Shown piece after piece: positions 16,151 through 25,253 of a stretch of 45,939 nucleotides of DNA (position 1 is the first letter of the stretch; the number at the start of each line of letters is the position of its first letter). The notes under the pieces were generated by a model. That model saw nothing but the letters and a program-made list of their open reading frames with translations, was not told the DNA's origin and did no database searches. Origin of the DNA: an uncultured Alphaproteobacteria bacterium (GTDB lineage: Bacteria > Pseudomonadota > Alphaproteobacteria > CAAHEQ01 > UBA3637); assembly GCA_905236245.1 (NCBI GenBank), contig CAJOPC010000013.1:1-45939 (forward strand), in the 5' to 3' direction. A program made the translations under genes and the position numbers.

Positions 16151-17208
16151 TATCTTGAATCTTTTCCTTTTCCCTGAATTGTTGATTGAATTGTTGGATG
16201 TGCTTGCAGATACATTTCATGCATGTGTTTGCATAATTTTGTCGGTTGGATAATACGATTAGAATTGGGCTCATTTGACATAGGAACTCCTGTTTCCAAC
16301 ATCAGCTGCCACAATTTATCCTGCCATCCTTTTTGATTCACAAAATCTGGGTTGGCTTGCAGGGCACATGCCCCTATAGCGGCAAGATATGGATATGTCC
16401 AACTGGCCCCGCCAATATGATCGAATGTATATCCACCATTTTTTGAAGCAAATGTACAATCGCCGATCGGGATGCCAGGTTTGGTTGCATTTCTGTCATT
16501 CGAATAATAGCTCTTTGGATCATTTGTTGATTTTGTTAAATCACGATATAAGCCTGCTGTACGTCGTTCTCCTGCTCTCCAATATCCGCCCAAAATCATT
16601 ACGTCTTGTTGCTCTAGCTCCTGAAAAAGTTTTTTACGATCATCGGATAGGGATAATTCATTTCCCCAAGAACACGAAACAAAACGAATTTTTTCATTCT
16701 CGGGATTATTATTGTAATCTACAATATATTTTAAAGCTTGATTTGCTAAGTTATCATCATGTCTGCCACCTGTGCTTAAATGAATAATCTCTGCCCCTGG
16801 AGCAACACTTATGGCAATACTGTCAACGGCTGGACCATGATAGGATGGTTCTGAAAAGGAAGAAAGTTCTACATTCTGAATATGCCCTTCAAGTGCTGGA
16901 TGTGAAGGATCTGTATTTTGATCTATAATGGCAATTTTAATGCCTTTTCCTCTGTAGCCGGCCTTATGCATAGCTTGAACGTTTAAGCCCGGATTTTTGG
17001 CTTTTTCCAATTTGTCCATCATTAATTCTTGTAATTCTGCAGGGAAAATTGTTGTAGTGCTATACTGAAGTTGCGATAAAACTTCCTGTCCATACGCGGA
17101 TGAAAAATCAATGCTTGATAAGTCATAGCCACTAAAATTATAGTCATGACTACTTTCTTGTAATTTGACTAATTCATCTAGAGAATATATGACTTTTGGC
17201 TGGAACAT
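16150..17208 (-). CDS. Subtilase-like (S8) protein inside the tol operon
   Basis: 352 residues, no signal peptide and no membrane helix, so probably cytoplasmic. Subtilisin-type catalytic segments are present in order: Asp96 in IKIAIIDQNTDPSHPAL, His124 in YHGPAVDSIAISVAPGAEI, and Ser269 in GGASWTYPYLAA. The Asn of the usual AAGN oxyanion motif seems replaced: the matching place reads VMILGGYW (203-210). The N-terminal 80 residues lack known domains; NFSGYDLSSIDFSS recalls a pentapeptide repeat. It sits two bases after tolR and overlaps tolA by one base, a position normally without any gene. The ribosome site is weak. Activity may be altered or lost; role unknown. Confidence 0.85.
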   Translation of the reverse strand: MFQPKVIYSLDELVKLQESSHDYNFSGYDLSSIDFSSAYGQEVLSQLQYSTTTIFPAELQELMMDKLEKAKNPGLNVQAMHKAGYRGKGIKIAIIDQNTDPSHPALEGHIQNVELSSFSEPSYHGPAVDSIAISVAPGAEIIHLSTGGRHDDNLANQALKYIVDYNNNPENEKIRFVSCSWGNELSLSDDRKKLFQELEQQDVMILGGYWRAGERRTAGLYRDLTKSTNDPKSYYSNDRNATKPGIPIGDCTFASKNGGYTFDHIGGASWTYPYLAAIGACALQANPDFVNQKGWQDKLWQLMLETGVPMSNEPNSNRIIQPTKLCKHMHEMYLQAHPTIQSTIQGKGKDSR

Positions 17209-17210
17209 GT

Positions 17211-17630
17211 TTATTTTTTATCTTTCATGACTTGTGAATCTGTTTTTAATCCAACCTGAGTGAAACCGGCGGTGCGGAGTAGGGCCATTACCTCAATTAC
17301 TTGGCCATAATGGGCTTCGCTGTCGCCGGAAATCATCATCTGAATTTTTGGGTTTTCTTTGACGATAGCGCTTACTTTTTTAGTTAAAGTATCCATTTTA
17401 ACTTCTTGATTGCCAACAAAAATTTTACCTTTTTTATCAATGCTGATATCTAAAGTTTTTTCGGGGCTTTCAATGGCTTTTCCATCTCCTTTTGGCAGGT
17501 TTAATGGAATGCCTGTTGTCAAGAGCGGAGCCGTGATCATAAAGATTGCCAGCAAGCTGGTCATTACGTCAATCAACGGAGTTAGATTGACCTCAGACTT
17601 GATTGCATTTCTGTGGCGACGATGCCTCAT
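17211..17630 (-). CDS. tolR: Biopolymer transport protein TolR (ExbD family)
   Basis: 139 residues. Short basic cytoplasmic N-terminus, one membrane helix (about 17-38) preceded by VNLTPLIDVMTSLLAIFM, where the Asp in PLIDV is the proton-path residue of ExbD/TolR proteins, then a periplasmic domain ending with ISGDSEAHYGQVIEVMALLRTAGF. With TolQ it forms the proton-driven motor that energises TolA. It overlaps tolQ by four bases (ATGA), a typical coupled pair. Confidence 0.95.
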   Translation of the reverse strand: MRHRRHRNAIKSEVNLTPLIDVMTSLLAIFMITAPLLTTGIPLNLPKGDGKAIESPEKTLDISIDKKGKIFVGNQEVKMDTLTKKVSAIVKENPKIQMMISGDSEAHYGQVIEVMALLRTAGFTQVGLKTDSQVMKDKK

Positions 17631-18313
17631 TTTGCACCTCTTTGCGTTTCTAAAATAGTTGTTAATTCATCCGAGAATGTTTCCATACGTCCTGTAATTC
17701 GATCAATATCATGTGTAATTTTATTATATCCAATAAGGGCTGGAATGGCCGCAATCAAACCAACTGCAGTTGTAAACAAAGCTTCTGCAACACCTGGTGC
17801 AACGGCAGCAATGTTAGTGCTTTGTGTGGCGCCGATGGCATTAAAGCTGTCCATAATTCCCCAGACAGTTCCAAACAATCCTAATAATGGTGCCACTGAT
17901 CCGGTGGAGGCCAAGAAAATCATGCGCGTTTCTAATTTTTCCACGGCTTTATCAATTGTAATTTGAATTGTTTTAGAAAGACGCTCGCTGAGCTTTAAGC
18001 CGCTTTTGTCAGCGTTTTCTTGAGAGTGAGCCCATTCTTGATAAGCTGTCACAAAAATTTGGGACAATGGATCGTGTGTATCTTTGGCGTATGAAGTATA
18101 AAAATCTGCCAAAGAAGTTGTTTTCCAAAAGTTTTCTTCGAATTTTTTCATGCCCTCTTTAATATGTTTAATGGTTATCATTTTATCAAAGATAATAGCC
18201 CAACACCAAATGGATGCTAAGAGCAAGCTCAAAATAAGAATTTTCATAAAAATGTCGGCGTTTTGGAACATCGCCATCATTGAAATAGATGAGTGTACAA
18301 TTTCGTTTTGCAT
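17627..18313 (-). CDS. tolQ: Proton channel protein TolQ
   Basis: 228 residues. Membrane helix near 20-40 (FMKILILSLLLASIWCWAIIF), then the paired helices near 135-160 and 170-195 with the family segments LASTGSVAPLLGLFGTVWGIMDSF and GVAEALFTTAVGLIAAIPA. MotA/TolQ/ExbB family, inner membrane. The gene shares one base with the end of ybgC and four with tolR. A good AAGGAG lies before ATG 18313. Confidence 0.96.
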   Translation of the reverse strand: MQNEIVHSSISMMAMFQNADIFMKILILSLLLASIWCWAIIFDKMITIKHIKEGMKKFEENFWKTTSLADFYTSYAKDTHDPLSQIFVTAYQEWAHSQENADKSGLKLSERLSKTIQITIDKAVEKLETRMIFLASTGSVAPLLGLFGTVWGIMDSFNAIGATQSTNIAAVAPGVAEALFTTAVGLIAAIPALIGYNKITHDIDRITGRMETFSDELTTILETQRGAK

Positions 18314-18729
18314 TATTTTTCTCCTTCCACTAAATAGTTTTCATATAAAGCACGAATATCGGCAGGAATGCGTTTTGGGCGTAAAGTATTAGTGTCTACG
18401 CTAACGGCTTCCACATGGACGGTGGCAATGTGTTGATCGCCAATCCAAAATGTTTGTTCGCTGATACAACTGGCGGCTTTGATTTCTTTTACGGCCGTTT
18501 TAATCGTGACCATGGCGTTTAATGGAGCAGGGCGTTTATATTCCACATCTGCCCGGCACACGACAAAAGCATCTCCTCTTGCTAATAAATCTGTAATAGG
18601 CATGCCTGCATCGTTAAACCATTCACTTCTGGCGCGTTCGGCATAGGCTAAATAGTTTGCATGATAAGCAATGCCACTGGCGTCAGTGTCTTTATAATAA
18701 ATTCTGAATTGAAAATCATGTATTTTCAT
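18313..18729 (-). CDS. ybgC: YbgC-type acyl-CoA thioesterase
   Basis: 138 residues, single hotdog fold. The active-site helix [21 protein letters not shown] near residues 11-31 carries the Asp and the HxxY of the YbgC/4HBT family. YbgC is a cytoplasmic acyl-CoA thioesterase routinely encoded first in tol-pal operons and linked to phospholipid metabolism. It overlaps the end of ruvB by four bases (ATGA), so the DNA-repair and Tol genes form one run. Confidence 0.94.
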   Translation of the reverse strand: MKIHDFQFRIYYKDTDASGIAYHANYLAYAERARSEWFNDAGMPITDLLARGDAFVVCRADVEYKRPAPLNAMVTIKTAVKEIKAASCISEQTFWIGDQHIATVHVEAVSVDTNTLRPKRIPADIRALYENYLVEGEK

Positions 18730-19757
18730 TCTTCTGTTTCCTCCAATAAATCAGGTTGAACATATTGTGTTGGTGTTTTAAGGCCTAAATGTTTATATCC
18801 GGCTGGCGACAGCATGCGACCGCGTGGGGTACGCATAACAAGTCCAAGTTGCATTAAATAAGGTTCGATTACTTCCTCTAATGTATCCCGTTCTTCGGAT
18901 AGGGCGGCACTCAAAGTATCTGCACCTACTGGTCCTCCGGCATATTTTTCTGCAATACAACGCAGATAACGACGGTCAATTGCATCAAGACCTTGCTTGT
19001 CCACCTCTAAACGTGTAAGAGCTTTGTCGGCCAATTCCGCAGTAATGGATTCATTGCCGGCAAAATCACGAACTCGGCGAAGTAAACGGCCCGCAATACG
19101 CGGCGTTCCACGCGAACGTTTTGCAATTTCGTGAGCCCCCTCTGTTGTCATATTCATGTTAAGTAAACGGGCATTTCGTTCTACAATTTTTTGCAAATCA
19201 TCTGTTTCGTAAAAACTCAAATGCATGGGGATGCCAAATCGATCACGTAGTGGTGTAGAAAGCAGGCCAGAACGGGTTGTCGCCCCAATCAATGTAAATG
19301 GAGGCAAATCAATACGAACTGAGCGAGCGGCAGGGCCTTCACCAATGACAATATCCAGTTGATAATCTTCCATAGCAGAATAAAGCACTTCCTCAACCGC
19401 TGGATTTAAGCGGTGAATTTCGTCAATGAATAACACGTCACGAGGCTCTAAATTCGTTAAAATGGCGGCTAAGTCACCCGATTTGGAAATCATAGGGCCT
19501 GAGGTTGGGCGAAAATTGACGCCTAATTCCTTTGCAACGATTTGTGCAAGAGTGGTTTTACCTAGCCCCGGAGGACCAAATAACAAAACATGGTCCATAG
19601 CTTCTTGTCTATCACGCGCAGCATTTACGAACACGCGTAAGTTTTGACAAAGCGTCCTTTGTCCCACAAAGTCATCTAAACTTTGGGGGCGCAGACCTTT
19701 GTAAAGTTCTTCATCTCCTGTTTGTTTTTGTGGGGCAATAATTCTATTTTCTACCAT
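18726..19757 (-). CDS. ruvB: Holliday junction branch-migration ATPase RuvB
   Basis: 343 residues. AAA+ domain with Walker [10 protein letters not shown] (61-69), Walker [11 protein letters not shown], sensor-1 region [18 protein letters not shown], arginine finger in that segment, and the C-terminal winged helix (about 265-335: [15 protein letters not shown] ... TPRGRMLS). Drives branch migration with RuvA during recombinational repair. AAGGA precedes ATG 19757. It is separated from ruvA by an unrelated 507-residue secreted-protein gene, three bases upstream. Confidence 0.97.
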   Translation of the reverse strand: MVENRIIAPQKQTGDEELYKGLRPQSLDDFVGQRTLCQNLRVFVNAARDRQEAMDHVLLFGPPGLGKTTLAQIVAKELGVNFRPTSGPMISKSGDLAAILTNLEPRDVLFIDEIHRLNPAVEEVLYSAMEDYQLDIVIGEGPAARSVRIDLPPFTLIGATTRSGLLSTPLRDRFGIPMHLSFYETDDLQKIVERNARLLNMNMTTEGAHEIAKRSRGTPRIAGRLLRRVRDFAGNESITAELADKALTRLEVDKQGLDAIDRRYLRCIAEKYAGGPVGADTLSAALSEERDTLEEVIEPYLMQLGLVMRTPRGRMLSPAGYKHLGLKTPTQYVQPDLLEETEE

Positions 19758-19760
19758 GGT

Positions 19761-21284
19761 TTAGTCCTTTTTTGATTCTCTGGATTGATGTTTTTTATTA
19801 AATAGTTCGCCAATAGTCATAGAAACTTTTGAGCGCAAATTCGGTTGATTGCAAAAGGCAACTGTTAGTTCATATGGTTCGTTGATCGGAAGACCATCTT
19901 TATAGTCTTGAGCCAGGTAATGTAAAATACAAAATTCTTTTTTGGGAAGCTTTTCTTTTAATATGATGCCAGAATAAAGATCGTTAGATGTTAATAGGTA
20001 CAAACGTTTTTTTCCATTTGTATCTAATTTCTGATAAAAGCTTAGGTGTTCATCCTCAATATCTTGAATGGAAAAATCATATTTTTCTTTTTGTATGCCA
20101 TCTTGGTATAAATATAATTCTTCTTTCCCTTCATCATTTTTAACCCATAAATCTCCGGAGAATGGAGTCGCTAACTTTCGATTTAATTTAAAGAAGTTAA
20201 TAGTCCACTCAGAAAGATGTAGCACCAAATTTTTTATACTATCATTAAGATTGTTAAAATAATCATCACGGCACTGTTTATAATTCTTCTCGCATTTGTC
20301 TGTATTTATGCCTTGCCTTGATTTTTCTCTGCAGTCATCAAGAATTTTATCACACATCGATTCCATTTTCCCTCTACATTTTTTAAGCTGTTCGGAAAGC
20401 TGTTTTTGGTCCGTGACCTCAGGAAAACCTAATTTAAGACATGCTTGATATGGTTGAGTTATGGTGTGATATGCGACAATTTTTTCCTTTTCCTTTTGTG
20501 CGGCAGGATATTCGTCTGGGGATTTAATTTTTTTAACTATGCCGTCAGTATCTTTGAAAATTTGTAAGTCATCTAAATAATTCGCATTTTTTAATTTGGG
20601 TAGATTCTCTGGCATTTTGGCAGGGCTTTGTTCTGAAATTTGTGCGGTATTGGCACCATTAAGAACACAACACCCATTTTCTATGCGTGTATTTGAACAC
20701 CTTGCGCATTCCTCGGCAGATGTGATAACACCTTGAGTAGATGAAAGTTGTGAGCAATCAATTTTGGGATCTCTTTTTCTGCCTTCAATAATTGTCTCGG
20801 GTTCATAAGTACATGTTTCTTTAAAATAAATATCTTTGTCCCCACGTGGTGCGCAAACGTCGGCAACATCAACCCAACGTCTGTTTGGACATTTAGCGCA
20901 ATCTTCTTTGTTTGTGTATAAAGTATCTGCATCATCACATGTTTTGCATCCTTCCCAGTTCCATGCGCCTGCATAAGCAGGTTTATCAGGAGGGCATTTT
21001 TTTAATCGGCAATGCGTTCTTGAAATAATGTCATTGAATCCTACGGAGGTGCGATTAGGACATTTAGCGCAATCTGCTTCATCCATCATAAGGCCCCTAG
21101 GATCATTACAAGAAATACACTGGCCGTAAGGAATGTCATTTCTATAGGTTTTACTATTCCATTCTGCACGTCTAAAAGGTGCATCTTTAGGACAGGAAGG
21201 ATCTGCCATGTGCATTTCAGGAGGCAGCAAGGCAAAAGTGGATAGCGAAGAAAATAAAAGTAATGTAAATACGATTTTCTTCAT
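19761..21284 (-). CDS. Secreted cysteine-rich protein between ruvA and ruvB, unknown function
   Basis: 507 residues with a signal peptide (MKKIVFTLLLFSSLSTFALL). The N-terminal ~210 residues have 18 cysteines and three copies of a motif [DNS]-x-[EA]-[DE]-C-A-[KR]-C-[PS]-N-[RT]: DEADCAKCPNRT, NKEDCAKCPNRRW, SAEECARCSNTR. The middle (about 270-350) is charged and helical with spaced Cys (KKCRGKMESMCDKILDDC), and the C-terminal third (about 360-500) is predicted beta-rich. No family recognised. It shares one base with the ruvA stop (TAATG) and ends three bases before ruvB, so it should be co-transcribed with the SOS-controlled ruvA. The style resembles the 366-residue Cys-rich protein of this window, but the repeats differ. 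Confidence 0.85.
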   Translation of the reverse strand: MKKIVFTLLLFSSLSTFALLPPEMHMADPSCPKDAPFRRAEWNSKTYRNDIPYGQCISCNDPRGLMMDEADCAKCPNRTSVGFNDIISRTHCRLKKCPPDKPAYAGAWNWEGCKTCDDADTLYTNKEDCAKCPNRRWVDVADVCAPRGDKDIYFKETCTYEPETIIEGRKRDPKIDCSQLSSTQGVITSAEECARCSNTRIENGCCVLNGANTAQISEQSPAKMPENLPKLKNANYLDDLQIFKDTDGIVKKIKSPDEYPAAQKEKEKIVAYHTITQPYQACLKLGFPEVTDQKQLSEQLKKCRGKMESMCDKILDDCREKSRQGINTDKCEKNYKQCRDDYFNNLNDSIKNLVLHLSEWTINFFKLNRKLATPFSGDLWVKNDEGKEELYLYQDGIQKEKYDFSIQDIEDEHLSFYQKLDTNGKKRLYLLTSNDLYSGIILKEKLPKKEFCILHYLAQDYKDGLPINEPYELTVAFCNQPNLRSKVSMTIGELFNKKHQSRESKKD

Positions 21285-21907
21285 TAAAAACTCCCTTTGC
21301 CGATTTCACGTAAAGATAGGCGGATGAGTTCCGCCGTTTCTAAATCCGGATTTTGACGTAAGACATTGGCAACCACCATGCCGGCTTCAATGCGTGCATA
21401 ACCTAAATTTGCTAAAGCAGAGATAGCTTCTTCCATTGCTTGATTTTGAACCGGAGTAGAGGAGGAGCCTGAACTTAACACTTGCATTGTCTCGTTGGAT
21501 CCTAATGCCCCCATCTTTCCTTTTAATTCTGTTATCAATCGAACACCTAGTTTTGGACCAACACCGCTAGCGCGCGTAAAGGCCTTACCATCTGCAGCCA
21601 TTACGGCCATTTGAATTTCATTTGGGGTGAGAGCTGATAAAATAGCCAATGCTACCTTTGCTCCTACGCCTTGAACTGTGCTGAGTAAATTAAACATTTG
21701 TTGTTCGATAGTATCTGCAAAACCGATTAAGTGAATATGGTCTTCTCGCACTTGTGTTTCTATCCATAAGGAGGCCGTGCCACCTTTGGTCGGCATTTTC
21801 CCCATTGTTTTGGATGAACAAAAGACGCGATAACCTACACCAGCTACATCCAAAATTAAATAATCTTCATAGAAAGAATCAATAATTCCTGTCAGTTTTC
21901 CTATCAT
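21284..21907 (-). CDS. ruvA: Holliday junction DNA-binding protein RuvA
   Basis: 207 residues. OB-fold N-terminus (MIGKLTGIIDSFYEDYLILDVAGVGYRVFCS), helix-hairpin-helix pair (LLSTVQGVGAKVALAILSAL and FTRASGVGPKLGVRLITELK), and C-terminal domain III (EEAISALANLGYARIEA ... ELIRLSLREIG) that contacts RuvB. Tetramers bind the four-way junction. First gene of the ruvA-to-tolB run. A perfect SOS box overlaps its ribosome site, so it is a direct LexA target. ruvC, which often precedes ruvA, is not adjacent; dnaB is divergent instead. Confidence 0.97.
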   Translation of the reverse strand: MIGKLTGIIDSFYEDYLILDVAGVGYRVFCSSKTMGKMPTKGGTASLWIETQVREDHIHLIGFADTIEQQMFNLLSTVQGVGAKVALAILSALTPNEIQMAVMAADGKAFTRASGVGPKLGVRLITELKGKMGALGSNETMQVLSSGSSSTPVQNQAMEEAISALANLGYARIEAGMVVANVLRQNPDLETAELIRLSLREIGKGSF

Positions 21908-21911
21908 CTCT

Positions 21912-21926
21912 GTTCTCCTTTTGTTC
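21912..21926. promoter_or_regulatory. LexA operator overlapping the ruvA ribosome-binding site
   Basis: On the minus strand GAAC-AAAAGGA-GAAC, an exact GAAC-N7-GAAC box. The AAGGAG Shine-Dalgarno lies inside its spacer and second half, seven bases before the ruvA ATG. It also begins two bases after the predicted -10. Confidence 0.9.
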
Positions 21927-21927
21927 T

Positions 21928-21956
21928 AATGTAAACAAAAAAAGAAAAAAAAGCAA
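21928..21956 (-). promoter_or_regulatory. Promoter of the ruvA unit
   Basis: On the minus strand TTGCTT (21956-21951), 17 bases, TACATT (21933-21928), next to the SOS box. Confidence 0.6.
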
Positions 21957-21966
21957 ACAAAAAGGG

Positions 21967-21995
21967 TTGCATTTTGGAAAAAAGTTTTGTATGAT
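21967..21995 (+). promoter_or_regulatory. Promoter of dnaB
   Basis: TTGCAT, 17 bases, TATGAT; predicted start about 25 bases before the dnaB ATG. It is back to back with the ruvA promoter. Confidence 0.7.
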
Positions 21996-22026
21996 TGGTT
22001 AAAAAATAGTTAACAAAAGGATTCCT

Positions 22027-23481
22027 ATGGTTGGTTTGAATGACACACCCCGTATTCCGCCTCAAAATTTAGAGGCAGAACAAGCCGTTTTAGGGGCTAT
22101 TTTGTCTGACAATCATAATTTGGAAAAAGTGTCCGATTTTTTGAAGGCTGTTCATTTTTCTTATGCCGTGCATGGGAAGATTTTTGATGCTTGTTATAAT
22201 TATATTACACAAGGCCGCATTGCGGATATTGTAACGTTAAAACCCTTGTTTGTGCATGATGACGCTTTGAAAGATGTTGGCGGTGTGGAGTATTTGGCAA
22301 AGTTGGTATCATCGGCGTCTACGATCATCAATGTGGTTGATTATGCCCGTGAGATTTTGGATTGCTATACGCGGCGTCAACTTATTTCATTGGGAACAGA
22401 TGTTGTAAATAAGGCCTTTGATCGTAATTTAGATGAAGAAGCAACTCAGCAAATTGAAAATGCGGAAAAGTATTTGTTTGAGTTGGCTAATGAGCGTGAA
22501 ATTCGTGGCGGTCCACAAGTATTAAGCTCCGCTCTTCAATTGACTTTGGCTTCTGCCGAACAAGCAATGAAAAATCCAACCGGCGTGGCGGGTGTTCCGA
22601 CGGGATTGGTTGACTTGGACAAGCTTTTAGGTGGCCTTTATGATACCGATTTACTTATCTTGGCGGGACGTCCTGCAATGGGAAAATCGGCGTTGGCAAC
22701 AACAATCGCTTTTAATGCGGCTCAATTTTTTGAAAAAGAAAATAAAAAGCCGGGGGCTGTTAAAAAGTCAGTTGCTTTATTTTCTTTGGAAATGTCTGCA
22801 GAGCAAGTTGCCGGGCGTATTTTGGCTTCTAAAGCTAGTGTTTCTAATCACTTGATGCGGACAGGAAAGTTGACGGAAGATCAGTTTGAAGAACTGGCGG
22901 CGGCTGTGGGTTTGCTGTCAAAGGTTCCTTTGTATGTTGATGAAACCCCGGGAATTACCGTTGCGGCGATTAAGAATCGTGCTAGACGTATGCTCAGAAA
23001 TAAAGAGCAGGGGCTTGGGCTCATTATTGTTGACTATTTACAGTTGATTTCTAGTGGCAATCGTTCCGAAAATCGTGTACAAGAGTTATCGGAAATGACG
23101 CGCGCTTTGAAGATTATGGCTAAAGAGTTAGAAGTTCCTGTGATTGTTTTGTCACAGCTCTCTCGTTTGGTTGAACAACGTGATAATAAACGCCCGATGT
23201 TATCGGATTTGCGTGAATCTGGTTCTATTGAACAGGATGCTGATATTGTGATGTTTGTATATCGTGAGATTTATTATTTACAAAATGAGCAAGCTACGCG
23301 TCATTTGAATGAAACACCGGAGAAATTTGCAATTCGTATGGCCGAATTGGAACAAAAGAAACTTGAGTTAGCTAATCAGGCAGAGGTTATTGTTTCCAAA
23401 CAGCGTCACGGTCCCGTTGGTACAGTGAAATTGTACTTTGATGGAGAATATAGTCGTTTTACAGATTTGGAAAAGCAATAA
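22027..23481 (+). CDS. dnaB: Replicative DNA helicase DnaB
   Basis: 484 residues. N-terminal primase-interacting domain (RIPPQNLEAEQAVLGAIL ... about 1-150), linker, then the RecA-type motor with Walker A AGRPAMGKSALA near 213-224, FSLEMSAEQV (motif H1a), LIIVDYLQLI (Walker B) and LSQLSR, DLRESGSIEQDADIVMFVYR near the C-terminus. A hexamer unwinds DNA at the fork. Length is normal and no intein is present. Start ATG 22027 has AAAGGA upstream. Convergent with pgi, with only 29 bases between stops and no evident terminator. Confidence 0.97.
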   Translation: MVGLNDTPRIPPQNLEAEQAVLGAILSDNHNLEKVSDFLKAVHFSYAVHGKIFDACYNYITQGRIADIVTLKPLFVHDDALKDVGGVEYLAKLVSSASTIINVVDYAREILDCYTRRQLISLGTDVVNKAFDRNLDEEATQQIENAEKYLFELANEREIRGGPQVLSSALQLTLASAEQAMKNPTGVAGVPTGLVDLDKLLGGLYDTDLLILAGRPAMGKSALATTIAFNAAQFFEKENKKPGAVKKSVALFSLEMSAEQVAGRILASKASVSNHLMRTGKLTEDQFEELAAAVGLLSKVPLYVDETPGITVAAIKNRARRMLRNKEQGLGLIIVDYLQLISSGNRSENRVQELSEMTRALKIMAKELEVPVIVLSQLSRLVEQRDNKRPMLSDLRESGSIEQDADIVMFVYREIYYLQNEQATRHLNETPEKFAIRMAELEQKKLELANQAEVIVSKQRHGPVGTVKLYFDGEYSRFTDLEKQ

Positions 23482-23510
23482 TTCCGTAAGGCTTAGTCGA
23501 TAAATTATTT

Positions 23511-25109
23511 TTAGTGGCGTTTTCCCCGAATTTTTTCTATTAAAGCATTTGTTGAGCTATCATGTTTAACCTCTTGATTTTTATCAAGTAATTCTGGCAA
23601 AACTTTCTTGGCTAATTGTTTGCCGAGCTCTACACCAAATTGGTCAAACGAATTGATGTTCCAAAGCACGCCTTGTACAAAAACTTTGTGCTCATACATG
23701 GCGATCAACATGCCAAATGTATAAGGGGTGATTTTGTCAATCAAAATGGTATTGGATGGGCGGTTGCCTGTAAAGGTTTTAAATGGAATCAAGCGCTCTT
23801 CCACGCCTTCAGCCAACAATTCTTCCCGATTTTTACCACGCATCAAAGCTTCCCCTTGGGCTATGACATTGGCGAGTAAGATATCATGATGTTTGTCTGT
23901 CTCATTTAATGAATGAATTGGCGCAATAAAATCAACTGGAATCAAGTGTGTTCCTTGATGAATCAATTGATAGAACGAGTGCTGTCCATTTGTGCCTGGT
24001 TCTCCAAACAAAATCGGCCCAGTGGGGTAGGTGACAGATTTGCCATCACGATCTACGCTTTTACCATTGGATTCCATATCTAATTGTTGCAGATAAGCAG
24101 GTAAACGGTTTAAGTATTGATCATAGGGCAAAACCGCATAACTTTCGGCCCCCATATAACCAGCATACCAAGAACCGATCAAGCCCAAAATAACGGGCAA
24201 ATTTTCGGTAAAATCGGCAGATTGAAAATGCTTGTCCATGGCATGAGCACCTTCTAGCATCTTGATAAAGTTATCATAGCCGATACCAATCATCAAGCTA
24301 AGCCCGATAGCAGACCACATGGAATAGCGGCCTCCAACCCAGTTCCAGAATACGAACATATTGTTGGGATTGATGCCGAATTTTTGAACTTCTTCTGTAT
24401 TTGTAGAAACTGCAACGAAATGTTTTTCGACGGCTTTTTCACCCAAAGCATTGACTAACCAAGCACGTGCCGTGTTGGCATTTGTCATTGTTTCTTGTGT
24501 TGTAAAGGTTTTACTAGATACAATAAATAGTGTTGTTTCTGGATCACATTGCTTTAAGTTTTCAGCGATATCTGTGCCGTCTACATTTGAAACAAAGTGC
24601 AAGCGAATATCTCTATCACGATAAGCGGTGAGGGCATTTGCAGCCATACAAGGTCCTAAATCAGACCCACCAATACCGATATTGACAACATCTGTAATCT
24701 TTTTGCCTGTAGCGCCTAACCATTTTCCGGAACGTACTGCATCTGAAAAGTTATGCATTTTATCCAATACTGCTAACACATCCGGCATGACATCCTTGCC
24801 ATCAACTTTGATCGATTTCCCGGATCGATTACGTAAAGCTGTATGCAAAACCGCGCGACCTTCCGTTGAATTGAACTTTGTGCCACTAAACATTTGGTCT
24901 ATAGCATCTTTTAAATGACGTTCTTCCGCCCATTTGTAGAGCAGGGACATTGTATCGTCGTCAATCAGGTTTTTAGAATAATCTAATAAAAGGTCTTCAA
25001 ATTCCACATGAAAACGATTAAAGCGATCTGAATCTTGTTCAAATGCTTGATGCAAATTGAAAGATTTCATAGCACTAGCTTTAGTGCGTAAATCATCGTA
25101 AATACTCAT
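23511..25109 (-). CDS. pgi: Glucose-6-phosphate isomerase
   Basis: 532 residues. Interconverts glucose-6-phosphate and fructose-6-phosphate in the cytoplasm. Signatures: [27 protein letters not shown], the PGI family motif [19 protein letters not shown] with the catalytic His, and the C-terminal [17 protein letters not shown] containing the catalytic Lys region. Length fits the long (E. coli-type, about 550) class. ATG 25109 directly follows the stop of the small lipoprotein, with AAGGAG inside that gene's end, so it is the last gene of the secB-to-pgi run. Confidence 0.96.
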   Translation of the reverse strand: MSIYDDLRTKASAMKSFNLHQAFEQDSDRFNRFHVEFEDLLLDYSKNLIDDDTMSLLYKWAEERHLKDAIDQMFSGTKFNSTEGRAVLHTALRNRSGKSIKVDGKDVMPDVLAVLDKMHNFSDAVRSGKWLGATGKKITDVVNIGIGGSDLGPCMAANALTAYRDRDIRLHFVSNVDGTDIAENLKQCDPETTLFIVSSKTFTTQETMTNANTARAWLVNALGEKAVEKHFVAVSTNTEEVQKFGINPNNMFVFWNWVGGRYSMWSAIGLSLMIGIGYDNFIKMLEGAHAMDKHFQSADFTENLPVILGLIGSWYAGYMGAESYAVLPYDQYLNRLPAYLQQLDMESNGKSVDRDGKSVTYPTGPILFGEPGTNGQHSFYQLIHQGTHLIPVDFIAPIHSLNETDKHHDILLANVIAQGEALMRGKNREELLAEGVEERLIPFKTFTGNRPSNTILIDKITPYTFGMLIAMYEHKVFVQGVLWNINSFDQFGVELGKQLAKKVLPELLDKNQEVKHDSSTNALIEKIRGKRH

Positions 25110-25253
25110 TTAATTCTCCTTTGGTAATTGATTAAATTCTGGGGGTATGATAATAGACTTTCCATCGACAACTTGTGTTTCATCTAATGGAGGTTTGTTG
25201 TATCCACAAGCGGTTAAGCAAGTACATAAAATCATACACATTAAAAATTTCAT
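25110..25253 (-). CDS. Tiny lipoprotein downstream of lspA
   Basis: 47 residues from ATG 25253 (GGAGAA upstream). Lipoprotein signal MKFLMCMILCTCLTACGYNK with lipobox LTAC and Cys16, leaving a mature peptide of about 32 residues that ends in GKSIIIPPEFNQLPKEN. In many alphaproteobacteria lspA is followed by a DUF3035/BamF-type outer-membrane lipoprotein whose tail has a similar 'PL.[VI]PP.F.LP' segment, so this may be a drastically shortened relative. That link is inference from position and one short motif. It overlaps lspA by four bases and touches pgi. Confidence 0.7.
   Translation of the reverse strand: MKFLMCMILCTCLTACGYNKPPLDETQVVDGKSIIIPPEFNQLPKEN

Noticed and set aside
21951-21966. 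A-rich stretch between the ruvA and dnaB promoters as an origin element
   Set aside because: No TTATCCACA-type boxes there; it only spaces two divergent promoters.
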